Assembly (NCBI RefSeq): GCF_000814905.1
Contig: NZ_JXAG01000030.1
Coordinates: 62,001 to 126,000 of the forward strand
Direction: 5' to 3'
Length of the DNA: 64,000 nucleotides
Origin: Enterobacter sp. Bisph1
Lineage (GTDB): Bacteria > Pseudomonadota > Gammaproteobacteria > Enterobacterales > Enterobacteriaceae
In this document: one piece after another, positions 19,680 through 28,047 of the stretch
How the letters are laid out: each line of letters starts with the position of its first letter
Numbering within the stretch: the stretch's first letter is position 1
Made by a program: the position numbers and the translations under genes
Notes under the pieces: generated by a model
The model's database searches: none
What the model saw: only the letters and a program-made list of their open reading frames with translations
Told to the model about the DNA's origin: nothing

Positions 19680-21083
19680 TTATAGCATGGCATCAACCAC
19701 CACGGTTTTACTCCTGCCGGCACGCTTTGCAGCGTACAGGGCGTTATCCGCAAGAGTAAGCAGCACTGAAGTATCGGTCTGCCCACCGTTAACAAATACT
19801 AAACCCGCGCTAAAGGATAAGGCTATTTTTTCACCATTGCTAAACAACGGATTTTGCGCCAACGCAATGCGCATTTTTTGACTGAAACGCAGAGCCAGCT
19901 TGCTGTTGGTGTGCGGCATCATTATCAGAAATTCCTCACCGCCTAAACGGCCAAAAATCGCCGACGGATCGCAATGTTCACGGATCTGATCGCAAAAATG
20001 AATAAGCGCGGCATCGCCGGTCAAATGACCCCAGCGATCGTTGATGTTTTTAAAGTGATCGAGATCCAGCATCAGCAGGCTGAAATGGCTGCGCGGATCG
20101 TCGGGTCGACATGTGACCAGCGCCTCTTTTAGCTTGCGCAGCATGGAAAAACGATTATAGCAACCGGTTAAATCATCGATGGTCGCTTTCATTTCCATCT
20201 GCCGTTCCACCTTTTTCCGCTCGGTGATATCAAGCCCAACGCTAAGCACCGAGTGATCCGGCAGTTGGATATTCGACCACAGTACGGTCAGGACCTGACC
20301 ATCGCGACGTACCGGATGCCATTCATGCATGTCGACGGCGGGGGATGTATTAACTGAAGCACGCACTTTTTGGCGGATCCCCGCATCGGGGAAAAATAAA
20401 GCTAACGGATCGGCCTGCTGGTTAAGCTCGTGCATGCTCCAGCCGAATAAGCGTTCACATTCGCCATTCCATAATATGCAGCGATTATTTTTATCAAAGC
20501 AGTTCATTAACACCGGCGCGCGTTCGAATAAGGCTTTATATTGCGTGACAATACGCTGCATCTCTTTTTCTGTGCGTTCCCTTAAGACGATATCCGCAAA
20601 GTAATCCTTTAGTTTTTCCACCAGAACAATAATAAGGCTTTTAATTATCGATAACGAATGCAAGGGCTGCGCAAAGGCGACAAAGAAATACCCTTCCAAA
20701 CCCAATTCTTTATAATTGAGCTTACATAAAATACCGCTTTTAAGCTGACGGGCGATAATCTTATCATCAGGAAATAAGATATCACCGGCATGTCGTCGCC
20801 AGCAAATCACCCGCCATGCGCGATGATGACGGCACAGCTGCGACTGCGCAAGCAAGGTTTGCGCATCCGGTAAAGCACAGGCTGGCTGGCCTGCGCTGAC
20901 CATCCGCCATTCACTCTCCTGCCTGATAGCCACCCACGCGAGCGTCGATCCCAGCGCCGCGTTAATGGCCTGTAATATCTCTTCCATCGTACGTTTTGCA
21001 GTTAGCCACGGCATTAACCTGGCCAGCACCGTCAACGCTGCAGCAGCATCGCCGGGAGGCAAGGCGGGATGTTCTTTTTTCAT
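19680..21083 (-). CDS. PAS-GGDEF diguanylate cyclase
   Basis: A 467-residue cytoplasmic protein. The N-terminal about 170 residues resemble a degenerate GAF-like sensor (LTAKRTMEEILQAINAALG start). A PAS domain follows (about 190-290, with KALFERAPVLMNCFDKNNRCILWNGECERLFGWS) and ends in the PAC-like VGLDITERKKVERQ. The GGDEF domain (about 300-465) begins IDDLTGCYNR and carries an intact GGEEF at 19929-19943. The RxxD inhibitory site that usually sits five residues upstream is DPSA here, so product inhibition is probably lost. It makes c-di-GMP and lies directly beside a c-di-GMP phosphodiesterase in the same orientation. No E. coli K-12 gene occupies this position. The Shine-Dalgarno is poor, suggesting low expression. 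Confidence 0.9.
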   Translation of the reverse strand: MKKEHPALPPGDAAAALTVLARLMPWLTAKRTMEEILQAINAALGSTLAWVAIRQESEWRMVSAGQPACALPDAQTLLAQSQLCRHHRAWRVICWRRHAGDILFPDDKIIARQLKSGILCKLNYKELGLEGYFFVAFAQPLHSLSIIKSLIIVLVEKLKDYFADIVLRERTEKEMQRIVTQYKALFERAPVLMNCFDKNNRCILWNGECERLFGWSMHELNQQADPLALFFPDAGIRQKVRASVNTSPAVDMHEWHPVRRDGQVLTVLWSNIQLPDHSVLSVGLDITERKKVERQMEMKATIDDLTGCYNRFSMLRKLKEALVTCRPDDPRSHFSLLMLDLDHFKNINDRWGHLTGDAALIHFCDQIREHCDPSAIFGRLGGEEFLIMMPHTNSKLALRFSQKMRIALAQNPLFSNGEKIALSFSAGLVFVNGGQTDTSVLLTLADNALYAAKRAGRSKTVVVDAML

Positions 21084-21609
21084 ATTTTTTTCATTCGCAG
21101 GTTATAAAACGCCAAACCAGCTCATCATGATTTCAGTAGAAAAAAAGAAAATGTGGCCATTAATGCAATTAACGAAAGCAGGCGCAGGAAATCATTTTAA
21201 GACGCAAGCTACGTTATAAAAAAGAATATATCGATAGAGATTAAAACCCTTAATCATCATTCGCCGGCTGCCAGGAATTTCCTCAAAAGCATAATAGATG
21301 CGCTGCAAACTGTAAATAAAGTGGCTATTTGGCAACTAAATATCACACAAAGGTATTACCTGACAAATTCACTCATTCTTAGGTTGAGACAATATATTGA
21401 TGATATATCTTTCGCAAAAAAATACGCAGCCTGCTAAAAAAGCACGCTTTTTGTACTGGCGAATAAAAGAACAAATGTGATATAGTTCACACATTAATGA
21501 AACGGGGAACGCCGTTTCTTTTGGTTGTGCTACCCGCGGATCCGCCCCATTGCCCGTCGCGCAAAGCGCCTGTCCGCACGCTATTCGGTTCTTTCTGAGG
21601 ATTGTTTTC
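21084..21609. other. Intergenic region upstream of yjcB
   Basis: 526 bases, AT-rich. Apart from the CRP site at 21476-21491 and the yjcB ribosome site, no feature could be supported. A minus-strand ORF at 21369-21695 overlaps yjcB and looks spurious. Confidence 0.6.
21476..21491 (+). promoter_or_regulatory. CRP-binding site upstream of yjcB
   Basis: TGTGATATAGTTCACA is a perfect TGTGA-N6-TCACA, flanked by A/T on both sides (AAA and CATT). It lies about 120 bp before the yjcB ATG. The downstream gene is most likely yjcB. The divergent cyclase is about 390 bp away. Confidence 0.75.
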
Positions 21610-21891
21610 ATGGCTACCCTTACCACCAGCGTCGTGCTTTTTCGCTGGCAGTTACTGAGTGCAGTGTTGATGTTTATGGCCAGTACGCTGAACATTCGTT
21701 TCCGTCGTGCTGATTACATTGGGCTGGCAGTGATCAGCAGCGGCATCGGTCTTGCGGCAGCATGCTGGTTCGCCACCGGTCTGCTGGGTATTACGCTAAT
21801 GGATATCAGCAAGGTTTGGCACAACCTGATGGTGGTGATGGAAGAGATCTCACAGCAGACTCCTCCGCAATGGCCGATGGTCATTACCTGA
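21610..21891 (+). CDS. yjcB: Inner-membrane protein YjcB, function unknown
   Basis: A 93-residue protein matching E. coli YjcB. It has two or three hydrophobic segments: WQLLSAVLMFMASTLNI, YIGLAVISSGIGLAAACWFATGLLGI, and a short amphipathic end before the PPQWPM motif. The ATG at 21610 follows a GAGG site at a proper distance. Upstream in-frame ATG 21550 is not conserved. A CRP site lies upstream and a terminator follows. No function is known. Confidence 0.9.
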   Translation: MATLTTSVVLFRWQLLSAVLMFMASTLNIRFRRADYIGLAVISSGIGLAAACWFATGLLGITLMDISKVWHNLMVVMEEISQQTPPQWPMVIT

Positions 21892-21897
21892 TAAGCG

Positions 21898-21918
21898 AGC
21901 GCCTGCGGGCGCTTTTTT
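21898..21918 (+). terminator. Rho-independent terminator of yjcB
   Basis: AGCGCC-TGCG-GGCGCT followed by six T, starting 7 bases after the yjcB stop. Confidence 0.9.
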
Positions 21919-22266
21919 ATTGCCTCCCCGTCTTAATTCATCCGCGCCGCTTATATATATTCAACTTTAGATTAGTTGCATGATTATCAATATTTCCGTT
22001 TTCCCTGTGCTTTATTTGTCATGTCTTTCATTGAATACAATTGTTTTGTAAAAACATCGCAGATTTCGTTTTCTTAACTCACTCTTTTTATCACTTATTG
22101 CCAATAAAAAAGAAAATATCACCGAATTTATATCCATAAAAATCAATAACTTAAAATAAAAATATTTCACAAACCTATTTATATCTGATAATTACAAATA
22201 TTCATTAATAATCTTTTTAAACTAAAATGACTGCCAGTGAATAAAATTTCTCTCAGCGGAATAGCA
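21919..22266. other. Very AT-rich intergenic stretch
   Basis: About 350 bases without a gene, with long A/T runs (especially 22080-22230), far poorer in GC than neighbouring coding DNA. It marks the left edge of a gene block absent from E. coli. Such composition is typical of H-NS-bound, horizontally acquired DNA (inference). Confidence 0.6.
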
Positions 22267-22298
22267 TTGACCAAAGTCAAACTACAGGCTCTTATAAT
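22267..22298 (+). promoter_or_regulatory. Candidate promoter of the P-type ATPase
   Basis: TTGACC (22267-22272) and a perfect TATAAT (22293-22298) are separated by 20 bp, unusually long. The -35 lies in an inverted repeat TTGAC-CAAA-GTCAA (22267-22280). A MerR-type or other activator could be needed. This is an inference from spacing. Confidence 0.5.
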
Positions 22299-22360
22299 TC
22301 TCTAGGATGCACAGGAATGACGTTAGCAAAATAATTTTATTATTTCGAAGGAATTTTACC

Positions 22361-25066
22361 TTGACCAAAATACCCCACGACGGCATCCCGCCTGCGACGG
22401 AAAAACCATGGTATCAATTATCATGCAGTGAAGCGCTGGAGAAACAAGAGAGCCAGCTCTCCGGTTTAAACCGACAGGACGCCAATGAACGACTGGCCCG
22501 CTATGGCGCCAACCAGCTGCCAGAAAAAGTCGGTAAACCCGGCTGGCTGCGCCTTCTGGCGCATTTCCACGACGTATTGATTTACGTGCTGCTCGCCGCC
22601 GCCGTGTTAACGGCGGTGATGGGGCATTGGGTCGATACCCTGGTTATTCTCGGCGTGGCGGTGGTCAACGCCCTGATTGGCCATATTCAGGAGAGCAACG
22701 CGGAAAAATCCCTGAAAAGCATCCGCAATATGCTCGCCAGCGACGCGGTAGTGATTCGTAGCGGCCAGCATGAAACGGTGCCGACACGGAATTTAGTGCC
22801 GGGGGACGTGGTTGTCCTGCGCGCAGGCGATCGTATCCCGGCGGATTTACGCGTGCTGGAAGCGCATAACCTGCGGGTGGAAGAGGCGATCCTCACCGGC
22901 GAATCCACCGTAGTGGATAAAACCACGGCGGCGCTGGAGGGTGAGCTGCCGCTGGGGGATCGTAAAAACCTGCTCTTCTCCGGCACTACCATCAGCGCCG
23001 GTGCCGGGCTTGGGCTGGTTATCGCCACCGGCGCCGGGACGGAACTGGGTCATATCAATCAGATGATGTCGACGATTGGTAAACACCGTACGCCGCTGCT
23101 GGTGCAGATGGATAAGCTCGGCAAAGCCATCTTCTCGCTGATTATTGTCATGATGGCCGCCCTGTTTTTCTTCAGCCTGTTGCTGCGCGATATGCCCCTT
23201 GGCGAACTGCTGCTGTCGCTGATTAGCCTTGCCGTCGCGTCGGTACCGGAAGGTTTACCGGCGATCATTTCCATTATTTTGTCCCTCGGCGTGCAGGCAA
23301 TGGCGCGCCAGAAAGCGATTATCCGTAAACTGCCCACGGTGGAAACCCTCGGCGCAATGTCGGTTATCTGCTCCGATAAAACCGGCACGCTGACGATGAA
23401 CGAAATGACGGTGAAAGCGATTATCACCGCCGATGGCTGTTATCGCGTGGATGGCAACAGCTACGAGCCGCTGGGGGATATTCATTGCGAAGGCAGCAAT
23501 GCCGTGCTGCAAATCGCCGCAGGCAGTGTCGTTGAGCGTTATCTACGTACCATTGATTTCTGTAATGACAGCATGCTGGTGCAGGATGAGCAGGGTCACT
23601 GGGGCATTACCGGCGGGCCAACGGAAGGCGCGCTAAAAGTGTTGGCCGCCAAAGCCGCCCTGCCGACCGTCGATGTACAGCTGCGCAGCAAAATTCCCTT
23701 TGATTCCCAGTACAAATATATGGCGACGCACCATCGGGTAGCGGGCGAGGAGCAGATCCTTGTCACCGGCGCGCCGGATGTGCTGTTTATCCTCTGTCAG
23801 CAGCAGCAGGTCGCCAACGGCGTTGCCCCCTTCCAGCGGGATTATTGGGAAGCGGAGATGGCACGTTACGCGCAGGAAGGTTTGCGTATGGTCGCCGCGG
23901 CGTGGAAACCCACGGATACGCAGCACGGCGAACTGACGCATAACGATCTGCACAATGGTCTTATCTTCCTCGGCATTGCCGGGATGATGGATCCGCCGCG
24001 CCCGGAAGCAATAGAGGCGATCCGCACCTGCCAACAGGCGGGGATCCGCGTGAAGATGATCACCGGCGATCATCCGCAAACGGCAATGAGCATCGGCGGC
24101 ATGTTAGGCATTGCTAACAGCGATCATGCGGTTATCGGCAGCGATCTGGAAAAAATGGACGATACCGCGCTGGCGCAGGCCGCCGTACAGTACGACATTT
24201 TTGCCCGCACCAGCCCGGAGCATAAGCTGCGCCTGGTAAAAGCGCTGCAGGAGAAAGGCGAAATTGTGGGCATGACCGGCGATGGGGTGAATGATGCCCC
24301 GGCGCTGAAGCAAGCGGATGTCGGTATCGCGATGGGCATCAAGGGCACGGAAGTGACCAAAGAGGCGGCCGATATGGTGCTGACGGACGATAACTTTGCC
24401 ACCATCGCCAGAGCGGTTAAAGAGGGGCGTCGGGTTTACGACAACCTGAAAAAAACCATACTGTTTATTATGCCGACCAACCTTGCGCAGGGGCTGCTGA
24501 TTGTTATCGCCCTGCTGGCAGGCAACGTCATCCCGCTGACGCCGGTACTGATTCTGTGGATGAATATGGCGACTTCTGCAACGCTCTCTTTCGGGCTGGC
24601 CTTTGAAGCCGGAGAGCGCAATATTATGAACCGTCCACCGCGCCGGGTGAATGAGAACGTGATGGACAACTTCGCCATCTGGCGCGTTGCCTTTGTCGGC
24701 ACGTTGATTGCCGCCTGCGCTTTTACGCTCGAAGCCTGGCTGCAACCGCGCGGCCACAGCGCGGAGTTTATCCGTACCGTGCTGCTGCAAACGCTGGTCA
24801 CCGCGCAGTGGGTCTATATGCTGAACTGTCGCGTCGCCAACGGCTTCTCGTTGACGCGCGGTCTGCTGAAAAATAAAGGCATCTGGCTGGTCAGCGGCAT
24901 CCTGTTACTGCTACAACTGGCGATTATCTACCTGCCGTTTATGCAGATGCTGTTTGGCACCGAAGCCCTGCCGCTGCGCTACTGGGGCGTTACTTTCGCT
25001 GTCGGCGCGCTGCTGTTCGCCATTGTTGAATTAGAAAAACCCCTCACCTGCAAATGGCGTAAATAA
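22361..25066 (+). CDS. P2-type cation-transporting ATPase
   Basis: A 901-residue P-type ATPase of the SERCA/PMCA-like P2 branch. Order: N-terminal cation_ATPase_N region, M1-M2, actuator domain with LTGES, M3-M4 with VASVPEGLPA, phosphorylation site CSDKTGTLT, nucleotide-binding domain, hinge MTGDGVNDAPALK, and six C-terminal spans. In M6 the motif reads WMNMATSATLSF. The Asp that binds calcium in SERCA (N..TD) is a Ser, so the ion is uncertain. The TTG at 22361 with AAGGAA 7 bases upstream is the preferred start. The ATG at 22307 would lie within about 2 bases of the predicted transcript start. It could export or import Ca2+, Na+ or another cation. Confidence 0.86.
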   Translation: MTKIPHDGIPPATEKPWYQLSCSEALEKQESQLSGLNRQDANERLARYGANQLPEKVGKPGWLRLLAHFHDVLIYVLLAAAVLTAVMGHWVDTLVILGVAVVNALIGHIQESNAEKSLKSIRNMLASDAVVIRSGQHETVPTRNLVPGDVVVLRAGDRIPADLRVLEAHNLRVEEAILTGESTVVDKTTAALEGELPLGDRKNLLFSGTTISAGAGLGLVIATGAGTELGHINQMMSTIGKHRTPLLVQMDKLGKAIFSLIIVMMAALFFFSLLLRDMPLGELLLSLISLAVASVPEGLPAIISIILSLGVQAMARQKAIIRKLPTVETLGAMSVICSDKTGTLTMNEMTVKAIITADGCYRVDGNSYEPLGDIHCEGSNAVLQIAAGSVVERYLRTIDFCNDSMLVQDEQGHWGITGGPTEGALKVLAAKAALPTVDVQLRSKIPFDSQYKYMATHHRVAGEEQILVTGAPDVLFILCQQQQVANGVAPFQRDYWEAEMARYAQEGLRMVAAAWKPTDTQHGELTHNDLHNGLIFLGIAGMMDPPRPEAIEAIRTCQQAGIRVKMITGDHPQTAMSIGGMLGIANSDHAVIGSDLEKMDDTALAQAAVQYDIFARTSPEHKLRLVKALQEKGEIVGMTGDGVNDAPALKQADVGIAMGIKGTEVTKEAADMVLTDDNFATIARAVKEGRRVYDNLKKTILFIMPTNLAQGLLIVIALLAGNVIPLTPVLILWMNMATSATLSFGLAFEAGERNIMNRPPRRVNENVMDNFAIWRVAFVGTLIAACAFTLEAWLQPRGHSAEFIRTVLLQTLVTAQWVYMLNCRVANGFSLTRGLLKNKGIWLVSGILLLLQLAIIYLPFMQMLFGTEALPLRYWGVTFAVGALLFAIVELEKPLTCKWRK

Positions 25067-25072
25067 CCACTC

Positions 25073-25100
25073 TGCCCGGCAGCGCTGCGCTGACCGGGCA
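25073..25100. repeat. REP-like palindrome after the ATPase gene
   Basis: TGCCCGG ... CCGGGCA with an imperfectly palindromic AGCGCTGCGCT centre, the form of repetitive extragenic palindromes in Klebsiella/Enterobacter. It separates the convergent ATPase and ABC permease genes and can serve as a terminator for both. Confidence 0.65.
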
Positions 25101-25146
25101 TCCACCTTTTCTTAGCACCCCGCCCTTTTAAAGCCTTTTAACCGCG

Positions 25147-25968
25147 CTATTTGCCCAGCCTTGACAGCATTTCCGGGCGCAAAAACTTATGGATAACCAG
25201 CATAAACAACACTGACGGCACCAGCAGGATCAGCGCGGTGATTGACGAGACCTGGTAATTGCCCGACATGCTGGCGGTATAGAGCAAGATGGGCAGCGTT
25301 GTGATATCCGGCGCGCCGACAAAGAAGGTGGCGGTAAACTCGTCCAGCGATTCAAGGAACACAAAGATGCTGGCGGCAATCAGCCCCGGTGCGGCCTGCG
25401 GCAAAATAATATGGAAGAAGGTATACACCGGTCCGGCACCCAGATTACGCGACGCGCGTGCCAGCAGCGGATCGAGGGCGGAGAAGGCCGCCACGCTTAT
25501 CCAGATCGAGTACATCAATCCGTGCACGCTATGTACCAGCACCACCCCTGCCACGGTGCCATTCAGCCCCCACTGATAAAACAGCCGCGCCACGTTCATA
25601 TACACCGTCAGGTTGGGAAAGGCCTGCGGAATAAGGAACAGCAGCATAAAGAAAGCACGCCAGGGCATTGAGCGGTGGGAGAGCGCATAGCCTGCCGGCA
25701 CGGAAATCAGCAGGCAGACGATCACCGCCAGCACGGCGATCAGCACGCTGACCGACAGCGATCCCGACACATCACTGTAGGGGCTAAACACCTGGCTCCA
25801 GTATTTCAATCCCCACTGGCTCGGCAAAGTGTGCGGAAAGAACCAGCTCTCCGCCACCGTCCAGATAAGCAGGTTTAGCAGCGGGCCAAACAGCGCCAGC
25901 ACCAGAAATGTGAGCAGCAGGGTTTGCAGCAGAAAACTGCCGCGCAGGGTCTGACGAAAGACATTCAT
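25147..25968 (-). CDS. ABC transporter permease (second subunit)
   Basis: A 273-residue binding-protein-dependent permease with six hydrophobic spans. The EAA loop reads ASRNLGAGPVYTFFHIILPQAAPGL, the contact site for the ATPase. The type (PotC/FbpB/ThiP-like MetI fold) fits importers of polyamines, iron, 2-aminoethylphosphonate or sugar phosphates. Its start overlaps the stop of the preceding permease (ATGA, 25965-25968). It is the last gene of the four-gene importer operon. Confidence 0.88.
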   Translation of the reverse strand: MNVFRQTLRGSFLLQTLLLTFLVLALFGPLLNLLIWTVAESWFFPHTLPSQWGLKYWSQVFSPYSDVSGSLSVSVLIAVLAVIVCLLISVPAGYALSHRSMPWRAFFMLLFLIPQAFPNLTVYMNVARLFYQWGLNGTVAGVVLVHSVHGLMYSIWISVAAFSALDPLLARASRNLGAGPVYTFFHIILPQAAPGLIAASIFVFLESLDEFTATFFVGAPDITTLPILLYTASMSGNYQVSSITALILLVPSVLFMLVIHKFLRPEMLSRLGK

Positions 25969-26798
25969 GATGCGGCCCCTTTTGCCTGCAGGCTATGGCG
26001 CAGATAGAACCAGGAGAGTGCGGCGCAAAGCAGATAGGAAATCACCCCCATCGCGTTGGCAACGGGATAATCCCCGTACGAGTTGACGCGAAACGCCATA
26101 TCGACGGTCATCATGGTGGGCGTACCGGTACCGATCATCAGCGGCACCGACAGCACCGACATCATCGTGACCGTCGACAGCACCATCGCCACACCAATCG
26201 TCGGCAGCACCTGCGGCAGAATAATGTCCAACAGAATACGCAAGCGAGAGGCACCTAAGTTTTTCGCCGCCAGAATATGCGATTGATCCACCGCCGACAT
26301 CGCGCCGGATATCAGCAGCGTGGTGAAGGCCATTTGCTTCCAGACGAAGGTAATAATGATCCCGCTCCAGCCCAACAGCGAGGTGGTTTCCATCGGCGTC
26401 AGCAGTCCGCTCGCCACCAGCACATTATTCATCAGGCCATTTTTGGCGAGAAAGGTGCGCATCATCTGCGCGGTGACAATAAAGGGAATAAATAGCGGCA
26501 GACGGTACAAAAACGCCAGTGCTTTGACGATGCCGCGAAACGGCGACAGGACAATGACAGCCGAAATCGTGATCGACAGCAGCGCAAGGATCGCCAGCGA
26601 AACCAGCACGATCAGCAAGGTAAAAACAATATCGTTCGAATAGAGGGTAAACACTTTCTCAAAGTGCGCCAGCGTCAACAACTGCGTGTCGCTGCTAAAA
26701 GCCGAAAGCAAGGAAAAACCGAGCGGCCAGAGGAAAAACACCGCTATCAGCAGCGTCGCCGGGCCAACCAGTAAAAGATATTTTAAGGCGTGTCGCAT
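25965..26798 (-). CDS. ABC transporter permease (first subunit)
   Basis: A 277-residue inner-membrane permease with six spans and the EAA-type loop AKNLGASRLRILLDIILPQVLP. It pairs with the downstream permease as a heterodimer. It lies 63 bases after the binding-protein gene, and that gap holds a GC-rich hairpin that may lower its expression relative to the binding protein. Confidence 0.88.
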   Translation of the reverse strand: MRHALKYLLLVGPATLLIAVFFLWPLGFSLLSAFSSDTQLLTLAHFEKVFTLYSNDIVFTLLIVLVSLAILALLSITISAVIVLSPFRGIVKALAFLYRLPLFIPFIVTAQMMRTFLAKNGLMNNVLVASGLLTPMETTSLLGWSGIIITFVWKQMAFTTLLISGAMSAVDQSHILAAKNLGASRLRILLDIILPQVLPTIGVAMVLSTVTMMSVLSVPLMIGTGTPTMMTVDMAFRVNSYGDYPVANAMGVISYLLCAALSWFYLRHSLQAKGAAS

Positions 26799-26829
26799 GG
26801 GAAACCTGACTTGTCACAACCAAAACGGG

Positions 26830-26850
26830 GCCGGGCAGATAGCGCCCGGC
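26830..26850 (-). repeat. Intercistronic hairpin between binding-protein and permease genes
   Basis: GCCGGGC-AGATAGC-GCCCGGC, a perfect 7-bp GC-only stem. It has no T-run. It is placed like the malE-malF hairpin, where partial termination or 3'-end protection raises binding-protein levels over permeases. Confidence 0.6.
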
Positions 26851-26861
26851 ACCCTTCTCAA

Positions 26862-28010
26862 TCAGTTCGAAACCTGACTCTCGTAACCCTCTTTGATGTC
26901 ATCAAAGTAAGGGGTTAGCGGGAAACTTTTGCCATTTTTGGCCAAATTATCCGGCGCGATCTCAGCAAACAGCTTTTGCCATGTGGCGCTGTCGAGCTTC
27001 TCTTTGACATATTTGGCGTCAATGCCCGGATACCAGTTAAACTGCTTCACAATGCCCTGCGCCTGTACATCCGGGCTGGTCGCCAGCGCAATAAACTCCT
27101 GCGCCAGTTTGGCCTGCGCCGCCTGCTTCGGCACCACGTAATACATCGGCTGACCCGGCATCCCCGGCGAAATAAGCGCCAGTTTGATTGATGGCGGCAC
27201 TTTGCCCTGATCCTTCCAGCTGTAAAACATATCCACCCATACCGGCCCCATGGTAATTTCACCCCGGCTCAGCATATCCAGCGTCCCGGCGTTGCCCGGC
27301 GTAAAGGTGACGTTTTTATTGAATTCCTTAAGCTTTGCGAACGCCTGGTTCCAGTTTTTTTCTACCCCTTTGTCATAGGGCTGCGCCGATAAGCGCGCGG
27401 CATCGGTGCCGTAGGCATAGATCCAGCCCACCACAAAACTCACGCCGGACATACCGTTTTTGATGCCGTTATAGCCAAAAGCCTGCGGATTTTTCTCGGC
27501 CCACTGCACCAGTTCGTCATAAGATGACGGCGGCGTTTTGACCAGCTCGCTGTTATAGGCAATCGCGGTCTGGCTTAAAAACATCGGCATCACATAGCCG
27601 TCGACATTAACGCCGAGGGCATTTTTCGCGCTCTCTGAAGTGACCATCGAACCGGTATTAATCTCCTGGCGATACTTTTCCAGCAGACCTTTTTCCACCA
27701 GTTGCCCACCGGCAGCCTGGTGGACTACCGCAACGTCCATATCCCATGTTTTTGCGCCGCTCTGCTGCTGCGCCGTCAGTTTTTCAACGATTTTGTTCGA
27801 ACCGGCATCCCCCGGCCCGGTGCCGACGACCTGCACTTTTACCCCCGGATGGGCGGCTTCAAACTTCGGCCCAAGCCAGGTTTTAACGTAATCCACCATA
27901 TTTTGATCGCCTGCCGTCGCCACATTAAGCACCGTTTCGGCGTGAGCGGCCTGTGCGCCATACGTCAGCGAAAGGGCGGCGATGACAGCAAGTTGTGTTT
28001 TTACGGACAT
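26862..28010 (-). CDS. ABC transporter periplasmic substrate-binding protein
   Basis: A 382-residue extracellular solute-binding protein (SBP_bac family 1/8 fold). Signal peptide MSVKTQLAVIAALSLTYGAQAAHA (cleavage near residue 24) leads into ETVLNVATAGDQNMVDYV, the usual first strand. LGPKFEAAHPGVKV and the later GYVMPMFLSQTAIAYNSELV hinge block are typical of the family. The ligand cannot be read from sequence. The neighbouring hydrolase and phosphatase genes hint at a phosphorylated compound (inference). GGGGA ribosome site present. Confidence 0.88.
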   Translation of the reverse strand: MSVKTQLAVIAALSLTYGAQAAHAETVLNVATAGDQNMVDYVKTWLGPKFEAAHPGVKVQVVGTGPGDAGSNKIVEKLTAQQQSGAKTWDMDVAVVHQAAGGQLVEKGLLEKYRQEINTGSMVTSESAKNALGVNVDGYVMPMFLSQTAIAYNSELVKTPPSSYDELVQWAEKNPQAFGYNGIKNGMSGVSFVVGWIYAYGTDAARLSAQPYDKGVEKNWNQAFAKLKEFNKNVTFTPGNAGTLDMLSRGEITMGPVWVDMFYSWKDQGKVPPSIKLALISPGMPGQPMYYVVPKQAAQAKLAQEFIALATSPDVQAQGIVKQFNWYPGIDAKYVKEKLDSATWQKLFAEIAPDNLAKNGKSFPLTPYFDDIKEGYESQVSN

Positions 28011-28047
28011 GATCTATCCCCTGCAAAAGAGTGTGTGGTTGGCATAA

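Noticed and set aside
21369-21695. 108-codon minus-strand ORF overlapping yjcB
   Set aside because: It runs over the CRP site and the conserved yjcB gene. Composition is not protein-like.
25073-25100. Palindromes at 8848, 25073, 56748 and 63471 as one mobile repeat family
   Set aside because: Only the copy at 25073 has a REP-like centre. The others share a C/T-rich stem but differ in loop and flanks, so they are better explained as separate hairpins.
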